Shown: in pieces, positions 53,143 through 64,000 of the stretch
How the letters are laid out: every line of letters starts with the position of its first letter
How positions within the stretch are numbered: the first letter of the stretch is position 1
Assembly: GCF_001902145.1 (NCBI RefSeq)
Contig: NZ_MRST01000019.1
Location: 186,001-250,000, forward strand
DNA length: 64,000 bases
Reading direction: 5' to 3'
Origin: Pseudomonas fluorescens
GTDB lineage: Bacteria; Pseudomonadota; Gammaproteobacteria; Pseudomonadales; Pseudomonadaceae
The notes under the pieces: model-generated
What the model was told of the DNA's origin: nothing
Database searches by the model: none
What the model saw: the letters and a program-made list of their open reading frames with translations, nothing else
Program-made: the position numbers and the translations under genes

Positions 53143-53240
53143 GTAGGAGCGAGCTTGCTCGCGAAGGCTCCCCAGGCAACGCGTTAAACCAGGCGCGCTG
53201 CGTTACCGTTGACGTTCTTCGCGAGCAAGCTCGCTCCTAC
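53143..53240. repeat. REPIN (GTAGGAGCGAGC type)
   Basis: Inverted arms GTAGGAGCGAGCTTGCTCGC and GCGAGCAAGCTCGCTCCTAC, spacer with CGTTGACGTTCTTCGCG, right after bfr. Confidence 0.93.
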
Positions 53241-53250
53241 AGAAAAGCTC

Positions 53251-53290
53251 AAAAAAAGCCCCGCTCTCTTGTGAGAAGCGGGGCTTTTTT
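53251..53290. terminator. Terminator between bfr and grxD
   Basis: AAAAAAAGCCCCGCT...AGCGGGGCTTTTTT hairpin with A and T tracts on either side, between convergent genes. Confidence 0.88.
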
Positions 53291-53302
53291 ATTGCTCGCC
53301 AA

Positions 53303-53641
53303 TTAGGCGTCAGTCTTGGCCGCTGCTTTTTCCGCTGCGTCTTTGATCAGCGCTTGCAGGGAACCATCCGCTGCCATCTCGGTGATGATGTCACTACCGC
53401 CAACCAGCTCACCGGCTACCCACAGTTGCGGGAAAGTCGGCCAGTTGGCGTACTTTGGCAGGTTGGCGCGGATTTCAGGGTTTTGCAGGATATCCACGTA
53501 AGCGAACTTCTCGCCGCACTGCATGATGGCCTGGGACGCTTTTGCGGAGAAACCGCACTGAGGCGCGTTAGGTGCGCCCTTCATGTAAAGCAGAATGGTG
53601 TTGTTGGCAATCTGCTCTTTGATCGTTTCGATGATATCCAT
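53303..53641 (-). CDS. grxD: Monothiol glutaredoxin Grx4
   Basis: A 112-aa CGFS-type glutaredoxin (YMKGAPNAPQCGFSAKASQA, WPTFPQLWVAGELVGGSDII). It binds a glutathione-ligated 2Fe-2S cluster and hands it on in Fe-S assembly and iron sensing. Short alanine/lysine-rich tail. Neighbours are iron-storage genes. Confidence 0.95.
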   Translation of the reverse strand: MDIIETIKEQIANNTILLYMKGAPNAPQCGFSAKASQAIMQCGEKFAYVDILQNPEIRANLPKYANWPTFPQLWVAGELVGGSDIITEMAADGSLQALIKDAAEKAAAKTDA

Positions 53642-53718
53642 GGAACACCTCTGCAGGAACTTTGCGACTCACGGGTCGGCACGGTGGCGCATTGTAACGC
53701 AAAAATCCAACAGGATGC

Positions 53719-55827
53719 TCAGGCCGCCGCCACCTTCACCGGTACGCCGTTGAGCGCCGCATTACCCGACAACTCGTCCAATTGCCGCTCGTCGGTCAAG
53801 TCATTGGCACTCGCCCCCGGCTGGCTGCTCGCGATGCTCATCTGCACGCCCGGACGACCGTGGCCCCAGCCGTGAGGCAGGCTGACCACACCCGGCATCA
53901 TGTCCGCGCTGGCTACCACTTCCACTTCGATCATGCCGATGCGCGAACTCACTCGCACCCGTTGCCCATCGCTCAGCTGCCGACTGGTTAGGTCGTCGGG
54001 GTGCATCAACAGTTGATGGCGTGGCTTGCCCTTCACCAGCCGGTGATAGTTATGCATCCAGGAATTATTGCTGCGCACATGCCGTCGGCCAATCAGCAAC
54101 AGTTCGTCGGCCAGCGGCATCGGCTGGGCGGCGAAACGCGCCAGGTCTGCGAGGATCACCGTCGGTGCCGCTTGCACCTTGCCATCCGCGGTTTTCAAAC
54201 GTGCCGCGAGGTTGGGCTTGAGCGGTCCGAGGTCCACGCCATGGGGATGATCCGCCAGCATCGCCACCGATAGCTTATGACTGGATGCGTCACCATAGGC
54301 ACCCGCACGCAGCCCGAAGTCGACCATCTGCGCGGGTGGCAGGGTGGGCTTGAGCACCGCGCCAGTGTGCGCCGCAAACGCCTTGGCCAAGCCGACAAAG
54401 ATCTCCCAGTCATGCAGCGCACCTTCCGGCTTGGGCAGGATCGCGCGATTGAAGCGCGTGACATTGCGCACCGCGAACAGATTGAAGGTAGTGTCGTAGT
54501 GATCGTTTTCCAGCGCTGAGGTGGACGGCAGGATCAGGTCGGCATAACGCGTGGTCTCGTTGATGTACAGGTCGACGCTGACCATGAATTCCAACCCGTC
54601 CAGTGCTTGCTCCAATTGGCGACCGTTAGGCGTGGACAGTACCGGGTTGCCGGCCACCGTCACCAGGGCGCGGATCTGCCCTTCACCCTCGGTCAGCATT
54701 TCTTCGGCCAGGGCTGACACCGGCAGTTCTCCACCGTACTCCGGGCGCCCGGACACGCGGCTCTGCCAGCGGTTGAAATGGCCGCCGCTGGTAGAGGCCA
54801 CCAGGTCCACCGCCGGGCTGGTGCAGAGCGCGCCGCCGACACGGTCCAGATTGCCGGTCACCAGGTTGATCAGTTGCACCAGCCAATGGCACAGCGTGCC
54901 AAACGCTTGGGTCGAGACGCCCATGCGGCCATAACAAACGGCCTTGTCAGCGCCGGCGAAGTCCCTGGCCAACTGGCGAATTTGCTCGGCAGGCACCGCA
55001 CACTGGCGGCTCATGGCCTCGGCATCGAAGCCGGCAATCGCCTTGCGTACATCATCCAGGCCTTGCACCGGCAAATGGCTGTCGCGTGTCAGCCCTTCGG
55101 AGAACAACGTGTTGAGCACCCCAAACAACAACGCCGCATCGCCGCCGGGGCGTACGAACAAGTGCTGGTCGGCGATGGCTGCCGTCTCGCTGCGCCGAGG
55201 GTCGACCACCACCACTTTTCCGCCCCGCGCCTGGATGGCCTTGAGGCGTTTCTCAACATCGGGAACGGTCATGATGCTGCCATTGGAGGCCAATGGGTTG
55301 CCACCGAGGATCAACATGAAGTCGGTCTGGTCGATGTCGGGTATGGGCAACAACAGGCCGTGGCCGTACATCAGGTGACTGGTGAGGTGATGAGGCAGTT
55401 GGTCTACCGAGGTCGCGGAAAAACGATTGCGCGTCTTCAACAGCCCTAGAAAGTAGTTGCTGTGGGTCATCAACCCATAGTTATGCACGCTTGGGTTGCC
55501 CTGATACACCGCCACCGCATTCCGGCCATGCCGCGCCTGGATACCCGCGAGCCGCTCGGCCACCAGGGCAAAGGCTTCATCCCAGGCAATCGGCTGCCAT
55601 TCGCTGCCCACCCGCCGCATGGGTTGGTGCAGGCGGTCCGGGTCATTCTGGATGTCCTGCAGGGCCACGGCCTTGGGGCAGATGTGGCCGCGACTGAAAC
55701 TGTCCAGAGGGTCGCCCTTGATCGAGGTGATCGCCAGGCTACCGTCTTCGGCTTGGGTGGTTTCCAGGGTGAGGCCGCAAATGGCTTCGCACAGGTGGCA
55801 GGCACGGTGGTGGAGAGTCTTGGTCAT
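53719..55827 (-). CDS. Molybdopterin-dependent oxidoreductase, solitary catalytic subunit
   Basis: A 702-aa enzyme of the DMSO-reductase/formate dehydrogenase class. The N-terminal 4Fe-4S motif is CHLCEAICGLTLE with a later cysteine in GHICPKAVAL. The molybdopterin domains follow (NAVAVYQGNPSVHNYGLMTH, ILGGNPLASNGSIMTV, VVVDPRRSETAAIAD), and the dinucleotide-binding C-domain ends the protein (GRRHVRSNNSWMHNY, PHGWGHGRPGVQM). There is no twin-arginine signal, so it is cytosolic. No electron-transfer or membrane subunit is adjacent. Substrate unknown. Confidence 0.88.
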   Translation of the reverse strand: MTKTLHHRACHLCEAICGLTLETTQAEDGSLAITSIKGDPLDSFSRGHICPKAVALQDIQNDPDRLHQPMRRVGSEWQPIAWDEAFALVAERLAGIQARHGRNAVAVYQGNPSVHNYGLMTHSNYFLGLLKTRNRFSATSVDQLPHHLTSHLMYGHGLLLPIPDIDQTDFMLILGGNPLASNGSIMTVPDVEKRLKAIQARGGKVVVVDPRRSETAAIADQHLFVRPGGDAALLFGVLNTLFSEGLTRDSHLPVQGLDDVRKAIAGFDAEAMSRQCAVPAEQIRQLARDFAGADKAVCYGRMGVSTQAFGTLCHWLVQLINLVTGNLDRVGGALCTSPAVDLVASTSGGHFNRWQSRVSGRPEYGGELPVSALAEEMLTEGEGQIRALVTVAGNPVLSTPNGRQLEQALDGLEFMVSVDLYINETTRYADLILPSTSALENDHYDTTFNLFAVRNVTRFNRAILPKPEGALHDWEIFVGLAKAFAAHTGAVLKPTLPPAQMVDFGLRAGAYGDASSHKLSVAMLADHPHGVDLGPLKPNLAARLKTADGKVQAAPTVILADLARFAAQPMPLADELLLIGRRHVRSNNSWMHNYHRLVKGKPRHQLLMHPDDLTSRQLSDGQRVRVSSRIGMIEVEVVASADMMPGVVSLPHGWGHGRPGVQMSIASSQPGASANDLTDERQLDELSGNAALNGVPVKVAAA

Positions 55828-56260
55828 GGCCAGTCTCTTTTATAGGGGCTTTGGCTCAACTATGGGCCGCGCACCCTTGAGGCGCCAGCAACCTTCGCGT
55901 TGTGAATCGACGGGCATAGGCCAGGGCATGGCTAAGCATGAGCAAATGTTTCAGAAACCTTGCCAGCAGGCGCTGAAACCGACGCGACCTGGCCCAAGCC
56001 CGCCCCCGCGCATTGCAAAAGGCCTGGACGCCAGTGTACAAATGGCTCGCTGCTGTCAGGAAATCGTCTTCAAACGCGCGCCAGCGCCCTGCTTGAACAC
56101 CCCTAAAGCCGTAGCCCTATTGGTAAAACGCGACATTTAATGTCAATATCGCGTCTTCCCCTATTTCGTCGCCCCGTGCGGCTTTCGCCGCAGGTCTCGC
56201 CCGTTGTCGCAATAAACAAGGCTTTGAGTATCTGCGGTCTGTTGCAAAAGGTAGTTAATG
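55828..56260. other. Gap before argF, with argF control region
   Basis: About 430 bases without a convincing gene; the promoter-proximal part (from about 56100) is AT-richer and carries an ArgR-like site. Confidence 0.5.
56115..56135 (-). promoter_or_regulatory. Candidate ArgR site upstream of argF
   Basis: On the minus strand TGTCGC-N8-AA-N5, the Pseudomonas ArgR half-site pattern, about 130 bases before argF. ArgR represses argF in P. aeruginosa. Confidence 0.45.
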
Positions 56261-57181
56261 ATGAGCGCAAGGCACTTTCTCTCCCTGATGGATTGCACGC
56301 CCGATGAGCTGGTCAGCGTGATCCGTCGAGGCATTGAGCTTAAAGACCTGCGTAACCGCGGTGTACTGTTTGAGCCGTTGAAAAACCGGGTGCTCGGGAT
56401 GATTTTCGAAAAGTCCTCGACCCGCACACGCCTGTCGTTCGAAGCCGGCATGATCCAGCTGGGTGGCCAGGCCATCTTCCTCTCCCCGCGCGACACCCAA
56501 TTGGGCCGTGGCGAGCCGATCAGCGATTGCGCCATCGTGATGTCGCGCATGCTCGATGCCGTGATGATCCGTACCTTCGCCCACAGCACCTTGACCGAAT
56601 TTGCCGCCAACTCCCGTGTGCCCGTGATCAACGGCCTGTCCGATGACCTGCACCCCTGCCAGTTGCTGGCCGACATGCAAACCTTCCTCGAACACCGTGG
56701 CTCGATCCAAGGCAAGACCGTGGCCTGGATCGGCGATGGCAACAACATGTGCAACAGCTATATAGAAGCGGCGATCCAGTTCGACTTCCACCTGCGTATC
56801 GCCTGCCCTGAAGGCTACGAGCCCAGCGCCGAGTTCATGGCCAAGGCCGATGGCCGTGTGCAACTGCTGCGCGATCCAAAGGACGCAGTGGCCGGCGCGC
56901 ACCTGGTCAGCACCGACGTCTGGACCTCCATGGGCCAGGAAGACGAAACCGCCAAGCGCCTGGCTCGGTTCGCGCCGTTCCAGGTGACCCGCGCATTGCT
57001 CGACCTGGCCGCGCCAGACGTGCTGTTCATGCACTGCCTGCCCGCCCACCGGGGCGAAGAAATCAGCCAGGACCTGCTCGACGATCCGCGCTCAGTCGCG
57101 TGGGATCAGGCCGAGAACCGCCTGCATGCGCAAAAGGCCTTGCTCGAATTCCTCGTACCGCCGTCGTACCACCACGCATGA
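56261..57181 (+). CDS. argF: Ornithine carbamoyltransferase, anabolic
   Basis: A 306-aa enzyme that makes citrulline from ornithine and carbamoyl phosphate. [16 protein letters not shown] at the start, carbamoyl-phosphate site [33 protein letters not shown], and ornithine-site [12 protein letters not shown]. The second of two ATG codons (56261) matches related ArgF starts. The stop overlaps the next gene's start (ATGA). Confidence 0.95.
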   Translation: MSARHFLSLMDCTPDELVSVIRRGIELKDLRNRGVLFEPLKNRVLGMIFEKSSTRTRLSFEAGMIQLGGQAIFLSPRDTQLGRGEPISDCAIVMSRMLDAVMIRTFAHSTLTEFAANSRVPVINGLSDDLHPCQLLADMQTFLEHRGSIQGKTVAWIGDGNNMCNSYIEAAIQFDFHLRIACPEGYEPSAEFMAKADGRVQLLRDPKDAVAGAHLVSTDVWTSMGQEDETAKRLARFAPFQVTRALLDLAAPDVLFMHCLPAHRGEEISQDLLDDPRSVAWDQAENRLHAQKALLEFLVPPSYHHA

Positions 57182-58287
57182 GCCAGTCATTACTGCTGAA
57201 CCTGCGCAATCTGGCATGCGGCTATCAAGACCAGCGGGTGGTGCAAAACCTCAACCTGCACCTCAACGCCGGCGATATCGGTTGCCTGCTCGGCTCTTCG
57301 GGCTGTGGCAAGACCACTACCCTGCGCGCGATTGCTGGCTTTGAGCCGGTGCATGAAGGCGAAATCAGCCTGGCGGGCGAAGTCATCTCCCGTGCCGGTT
57401 TCACCTTGGCACCGGAGAAACGTCGCATCGGCATGGTGTTCCAGGACTACGCATTGTTCCCGCACCTGAGCGTGGCTGACAACATCGCCTTTGGCATTCG
57501 CAAGCACCCGCAAAAAGAGCGCGTAGTCGCCGAGTTGCTGGAGCTGGTCAACTTGAAGAACCTGGGCAAGCGCTTTCCCCATGAGCTTTCCGGTGGTCAG
57601 CAACAACGCGTCGCTCTCGCCCGGGCCCTGGCGCCGGAGCCGCAACTGCTGTTGCTGGATGAACCTTTTTCCAACCTCGATGGCGAACTGCGCCGCAAGC
57701 TCAGCCATGAAGTGCGCGACATCCTCAAGGCTCGCGGCACCAGCGCGATCCTGGTGACCCATGACCAGGAAGAGGCCTTCGCCGTCAGCGATCACGTCGG
57801 GGTCTTCAAGGAAGGCCGCCTTGAGCAGTGGGACACGCCCTACAACCTCTATCACGAACCGCAGACGCCTTACGTCGCCAGTTTCATCGGCCAGGGGTAT
57901 TTCATCCGTGGTCGGCTGAACTCGCCCGAATCGGTCAGCACTGAACTGGGCGACCTGCGCGGCAACCGTGCCTACACCTTGCCGACCGGCGCTGCGGTGG
58001 ACGTGCTGCTGCGCCCGGACGATATCGTGTATGCGCCGGACAGCGCGTTGAAAGCCCGGATCGTCGGCAAGACTTTCCTCGGCGCCTCAACGCTGTACCG
58101 GTTACAGCTGCCGACCGGCGCTCAATTGGAGTCGATTTTCCCCAGCCATGCCGATCACCAAGTGGGCGCAGAGGTGGGGATTCGTGTGGCGGCTGAGCAC
58201 CTGGTGTTGTTCCAGGCATCCGGCAGCACAGCGGCGCAGATTCCTGCTGTTGAGTCAGGCGTGCGCCGCCACAGCGTCGCTCACTGA
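57178..58287 (+). CDS. ABC transporter ATP-binding protein (iron/polyamine-type)
   Basis: A 369-aa ATPase with Walker [19 protein letters not shown], signature [20 protein letters not shown], Walker [17 protein letters not shown], and a C-terminal TOBE-like regulatory domain ([20 protein letters not shown]). It is closest in layout to FbpC/PotA-type importers. No permease or binding-protein gene is adjacent; it is translationally coupled to argF by a four-base overlap. Equivalent to PA3538 by position. Substrate unknown. Confidence 0.88.
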   Translation: MSQSLLLNLRNLACGYQDQRVVQNLNLHLNAGDIGCLLGSSGCGKTTTLRAIAGFEPVHEGEISLAGEVISRAGFTLAPEKRRIGMVFQDYALFPHLSVADNIAFGIRKHPQKERVVAELLELVNLKNLGKRFPHELSGGQQQRVALARALAPEPQLLLLDEPFSNLDGELRRKLSHEVRDILKARGTSAILVTHDQEEAFAVSDHVGVFKEGRLEQWDTPYNLYHEPQTPYVASFIGQGYFIRGRLNSPESVSTELGDLRGNRAYTLPTGAAVDVLLRPDDIVYAPDSALKARIVGKTFLGASTLYRLQLPTGAQLESIFPSHADHQVGAEVGIRVAAEHLVLFQASGSTAAQIPAVESGVRRHSVAH

Positions 58288-58339
58288 TAAAACCGGGCCA
58301 GCTCCCACAGCTGAGCGCCACGGTGTTCAAAAATGATTA

Positions 58340-58810
58340 TCAGGCCCGGCCGATCGGTGCGAATTTGGCCTGGGTGTGTTCAGCCAACACCGCCGCTGGC
58401 AATTCAACTTCCAAACCTCTCCTGCCCGCGCTGACAAAAATCGTTGCAAAGGGTTGCGCCGTTTCATCGATAAATGTGCGCAGCCGCTTCTTCTGCCCCA
58501 ACGGACTGATGCCGCCCAACAGATAGCCCGTGGAGCGCTGCGCCGCTGCCGGGTCAGCCATTTCGACTTTCTTCACACCCGCAGCGTGAGCCAGGGCTTT
58601 CAAGTCCAGACTTCCGACGACCGGCACCACCGCCACCAACAATTCGCCCTTCTCGCTGCTCGCCAACAGCGTCTTGAACACCTGGGTCGGGTCCAGGCTC
58701 AATTTTTCCGCGGCCTCCAGCCCATACGAGGCTGCCTTGGGATCATGTTCATAACTATGCACACGATGTTCGGCGCGAACTTTTTTCAACAGGTCCAATG
58801 CAGGGGTCAT
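58340..58810 (-). CDS. ybaK: Cys-tRNA(Pro)/Cys-tRNA(Cys) deacylase YbaK
   Basis: A 156-aa editing protein that hydrolyses misacylated Cys-tRNA(Pro). Family marks: [20 protein letters not shown] with a catalytic lysine in [47 protein letters not shown]. Convergent with the ABC ATPase gene. Confidence 0.93.
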   Translation of the reverse strand: MTPALDLLKKVRAEHRVHSYEHDPKAASYGLEAAEKLSLDPTQVFKTLLASSEKGELLVAVVPVVGSLDLKALAHAAGVKKVEMADPAAAQRSTGYLLGGISPLGQKKRLRTFIDETAQPFATIFVSAGRRGLEVELPAAVLAEHTQAKFAPIGRA

Positions 58811-59135
58811 AACGGCTCCGGGCGGGCAAACTGATGGCCAATTCTAGGCCAAGCCTACCTAAAACGCTCTAGCACAGACCTATCACCGCAAAAGCAACGC
58901 GCCTTGGCCATGATCATTCACCACACCAATAGTTCGGAAATGACCAATGGTTCACTTTCGACCTTTGACAGCGGTCATTCTTGTCTATATTTTTTCGTTT
59001 CCGAATACCGCAGGAATTATCCTCTGGTGCTCCGCAATAAGCCGCGATCCAGGATGGGGATCCTTCTCGCGGTGAATATCGCGCAACTGCCCGTTGAGGC
59101 CGTGCGCAAGACAAGAACAACAATTGAGGTTTTCC
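58811..59135. other. Intergenic region upstream of glpF
   Basis: About 325 bases with no gene. AT-rich core at 58975-59000 (TATATTTTTTCG) may hold the glpF promoter. Weak GlpR-like pieces (ATGGTTCACTTTCG) are present, but I cannot define an operator. Confidence 0.45.
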
Positions 59136-61575
<2,440 letters not shown>

Positions 61576-61669
61576 GCCAAGCGCTGGCTTACGGCAGGTT
61601 GTAACTGGCAGGGAGCGGATTCCTGCGTCATCATGGGCCACTTTTGTATGGCAGCCCAAAGGACGCCCC

Positions 61670-62425
61670 ATGAATCTGCCTCCCCGCCAACAACAAATCC
61701 TCGAACTGGTCCGCGAACGCGGGTACGTCAGTATCGAGGAAATGGCGCAGCTATTCGTTGTCACCCCGCAAACCATCCGCCGCGATATCAACCAGCTGGC
61801 GGACGCCAACTTGTTGCGCCGCTATCACGGCGGCGCAGCCTATGACTCCAGTGTCGAGAACACCGCGTACGCCATGCGTGCCGACCAGATGCGTGACGAG
61901 AAGCAACGCATCGGTGAAGCCATCGCCGCGCAGATTCCCGATCACGCCTCGCTGTTCATCAACATCGGCACCACCACCGAATCCATCGCCCGTGCGCTGC
62001 TCAATCACAGCCACCTGAAAATCATCACCAACAACCTCAACGTCGCCACCATGCTCAGTGCCAAGGACGACTTCGATGTGTTGCTCACCGGCGGTAATGT
62101 GCGCCGTGACGGTGGTGTGGTCGGCCAGGCCAGTGTCGACTTCATCAACCAGTTCAAGGTCGATTTTGCCTTGGTGGGCATCAGCGGTATCGACGAGGAC
62201 GGCAGCCTGCTGGACTTCGATTACCAGGAAGTGCGGGTTTCCCAGGCAATCATCGCCAATGCGCGACAGGTCATCCTGGCGGCGGACTCCAGTAAATTCG
62301 GGCGCAATGCCATGATTCGCCTGGGGCCGATCAGCCTGGTGGACTGCCTGGTGACTGACCAGCAGCCGGTGCCGGCGTTGGTGCAAGTGCTGAATGAGCA
62401 CAAGGTGCGACTGGAAGTCGTGTAG
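61670..62425 (+). CDS. glpR: Glycerol-3-phosphate regulon repressor GlpR
   Basis: A 251-aa DeoR-type repressor. N-terminal helix-turn-helix [20 protein letters not shown] with [20 protein letters not shown]. The sugar-phosphate effector domain follows ([40 protein letters not shown]). Releases DNA on binding glycerol-3-phosphate. Lies between glpK and glpD, typical for Pseudomonas. Confidence 0.95.
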   Translation: MNLPPRQQQILELVRERGYVSIEEMAQLFVVTPQTIRRDINQLADANLLRRYHGGAAYDSSVENTAYAMRADQMRDEKQRIGEAIAAQIPDHASLFINIGTTTESIARALLNHSHLKIITNNLNVATMLSAKDDFDVLLTGGNVRRDGGVVGQASVDFINQFKVDFALVGISGIDEDGSLLDFDYQEVRVSQAIIANARQVILAADSSKFGRNAMIRLGPISLVDCLVTDQQPVPALVQVLNEHKVRLEVV

Positions 62426-62437
62426 CGCCTGCTCAGG

Positions 62438-62513
62438 CGTCATCGCGGGCAAGCCCGGCTCCCACAGTTTGAAATGCGATCAAATGTGGGAGCCGGGCTT
62501 GCCCGCGATGACG
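62438..62513. repeat. REPIN (TGGGAGCCGGGCTTGCCCGCG type)
   Basis: Near-perfect inverted pair CGTCATCGCGGGCAAGCCCG ... CGGGCTTGCCCGCGATGACG, about 18 bases between arms. A third REP sequence family, arranged opposite to the other REPINs (arms point inward). Confidence 0.88.
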
Positions 62514-62636
62514 GCCTCACCAACACCAACACATTCACCTTTGTTCATAATTCTTCCTTTCCCCACCCTTCGATGAGTTTTTTCAATCGAAGTCGGGTGG
62601 CTGTGCCCGCAATTATCAGCTACCATTTTCGCAAAT

Positions 62637-62650
62637 GAACATTAATGTTC
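62637..62650 (+). promoter_or_regulatory. GlpR operator upstream of glpD
   Basis: GAACATTAATGTTC, a perfect 14-base palindrome within the GlpR-type sequence AATGAACATTAATGTTCG, 35 bases before the glpD start. Confidence 0.82.
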
Positions 62651-62684
62651 GAATTCCAAGACGAAAAGATCGCGAGGCCAGCCG

Positions 62685-64000
62685 ATGAACCCTTCCACCT
62701 TGCCTGCTCCACCGCTTGCCGAAGTCTATGACGTTGCCGTAATTGGTGGCGGGATCAATGGCGTCGGGATTGCGGCAGACGCAGCCGGTCGCGGTTTGTC
62801 GGTATTCCTTTGCGAAAAGGATGACTTGGCCAGCCACACCTCCTCGGCCAGCAGTAAGCTGATCCACGGCGGCCTGCGTTACCTGGAACACTACGAATTC
62901 CGCCTGGTGCGCGAAGCCCTGGCCGAACGTGAGGTGCTGCTAGGCAAAGCCCCACACATCGTCAAGCAAATGCGCTTCGTGCTGCCGCACCGCCCGCACC
63001 TGCGCCCGGCGTGGATGATTCGCGCTGGCTTGTTCCTGTATGACCACTTGGGCAAGCGCGAAAAACTGGCAGGCTCCAAAAGCCTCAAGTTCGGTGCCGA
63101 CAGCCCACTGAAAAGTGAAATCACCCGAGGCTTCGAATACTCCGACTGCTGGGTCGATGACGCCCGCCTGGTCGTGCTCAATGCCATGGCGGCCCGCGAG
63201 AAAGGCGCGCATATCCATACGCAGACCCGTTGCGTCAGCGCCCATCGCAGCAACGGTCTGTGGGAAATGAACATGGAGCGTGCCGACGGCAGCCTGTTCT
63301 CGATCCGCGCCCGCGCCCTGGTGAATGCTGCCGGCCCTTGGGTGGCCAAATTCATCAAGGACGACCTGAAGCTGGATTCGCCCTACGGCATCCGCTTGAT
63401 CCAGGGCAGCCATCTGATCGTGCCGCGCCTGTACGAAGGCGCCCACGCCCATATCCTGCAGAACGAAGACCAGCGCATCGTCTTCACTATTCCGTACCTG
63501 AACCACTTGACCATCATCGGCACCACCGACCGCGAATACACCGGCGACCCGGCTGCAGTGGCGATCACCGAAGGTGAAACCGACTACATGCTCAAGGTGG
63601 TCAACGCGCACTTCAAGAAACAGTTGAGTCGTGACGATATCGTCCACACCTACTCCGGCGTGCGCCCGCTGTGCAACGACGAGTCGGACAACCCATCGGC
63701 CATCACGCGTGATTACACCCTGGCCTTGTCCGGTAGCACCGGCGAAGCGCCGATCCTGTCGGTATTCGGCGGCAAGCTGACCACCTATCGCAAACTGGCT
63801 GAGTCGGCCATGGCCCAACTGGCGCCGTACTTCACCCAGATGCGCCCAAGCTGGACTGCCACGGCCAGCCTGCCCGGCGGCGAACACATGACCACCCCTG
63901 AAGCCCTGGCCGACGCCATCCGCGCCAAGTTCGACTGGGTACCGAGCGAGATTGCCCGTCGCTGGTCCACCACCTACGGCAGCCGCACCTGGCGCCTGCT
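62685..64000 (+). CDS. glpD: Aerobic glycerol-3-phosphate dehydrogenase (partial, runs off window)
   Basis: At least 438 codons of a membrane-associated FAD enzyme oxidising glycerol-3-phosphate to dihydroxyacetone phosphate. FAD motif VAVIGGGINGVGIAADAAGR, SSKLIHGGLRYLEHYEFRLV, LVNAAGPWVAKFIKDD, YSGVRPLCNDES. The 3' end lies beyond the window. The start at 62685 is preceded by a GAGG site. Controlled by the GlpR operator just upstream. Confidence 0.96.
   Translation, partial: MNPSTLPAPPLAEVYDVAVIGGGINGVGIAADAAGRGLSVFLCEKDDLASHTSSASSKLIHGGLRYLEHYEFRLVREALAEREVLLGKAPHIVKQMRFVLPHRPHLRPAWMIRAGLFLYDHLGKREKLAGSKSLKFGADSPLKSEITRGFEYSDCWVDDARLVVLNAMAAREKGAHIHTQTRCVSAHRSNGLWEMNMERADGSLFSIRARALVNAAGPWVAKFIKDDLKLDSPYGIRLIQGSHLIVPRLYEGAHAHILQNEDQRIVFTIPYLNHLTIIGTTDREYTGDPAAVAITEGETDYMLKVVNAHFKKQLSRDDIVHTYSGVRPLCNDESDNPSAITRDYTLALSGSTGEAPILSVFGGKLTTYRKLAESAMAQLAPYFTQMRPSWTATASLPGGEHMTTPEALADAIRAKFDWVPSEIARRWSTTYGSRTWRL

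Overview
The window is a stretch of chromosome from a fluorescent Pseudomonas (P. fluorescens group). The evidence is high-GC coding sequence, gene blocks in Pseudomonas order (recX-recA-pncC, mutS-fdxA, argG-motY-pyrC-rnt-prx-bfd-bfr-grxD, argF-ABC ATPase, glpFKRD, finR/fpr, dgkA-erdR), an RsmZ small RNA, and several REPIN-type repeats of the kind abundant in this group. No rRNA, tRNA or CRISPR array was seen.

Layout. 1-4.3 kb: small core genes (GNAT acetyltransferase, XenA-like flavin oxidoreductase, Kup potassium transporter). 4.4-9.3 kb: an accessory island inserted directly upstream of rimO and flanked by two copies of the rimO promoter and 5' end. It holds a GNAT toxin with an unusual antitoxin, an AT-rich AlbA_2/Schlafen-like ATPase, and a broken VgrG-like gene. 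9.3-21.6 kb: housekeeping genes (rimO, an RsuA/RluF-like protein that seems to lack the catalytic aspartate, yehS, trmO, fpr/finR, dgkA, erdR, tapT, a LOG-family protein, recX, recA with a LexA box, pncC).

21.6-36.6 kb: an R-type (contractile) tailocin locus in the known mutS/cinA site. It has holin, endolysin and nested Rz/Rz1 spanins, a P2-like baseplate (gpV, W, J, I), fibre genes, sheath, tube, a tail chaperone with a programmed -1 frameshift, tape measure, and gpU, X and D. No capsid, terminase, portal or integrase gene is present. Control appears to rest on a LexA/CI-type self-cleaving repressor and a family of inverted-repeat operators found at both the structural-operon promoter and the repressor promoter. 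An intrinsic terminator lies in the operon leader. Divergent from the repressor, behind a good LexA box, is a Panacea-domain gene overlapping a small two-TM-helix gene, which is a candidate toxin-antitoxin or immunity pair.

36.9-64 kb: core genome again. mutS and fdxA are followed by rsmZ with its GacA upstream element, then mrp/apbC, metG, an orphan rsxB-like ferredoxin, nth, a LuxR-type response regulator, argG, motY, pyrC, rnt, a peroxiredoxin, bfd, a bacterioferritin with a degraded ferroxidase site, grxD, a solitary molybdopterin oxidoreductase, argF, an ABC ATPase, ybaK and the glycerol regulon glpF-glpK-glpR-glpD (glpD runs off the end).

The parts most worth following up are the duplicated-promoter island, the LexA-linked Panacea/membrane pair, and the operator and leader-terminator control of the tailocin. 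All assignments come from reading the sequence and recalled family knowledge; no searches were run.
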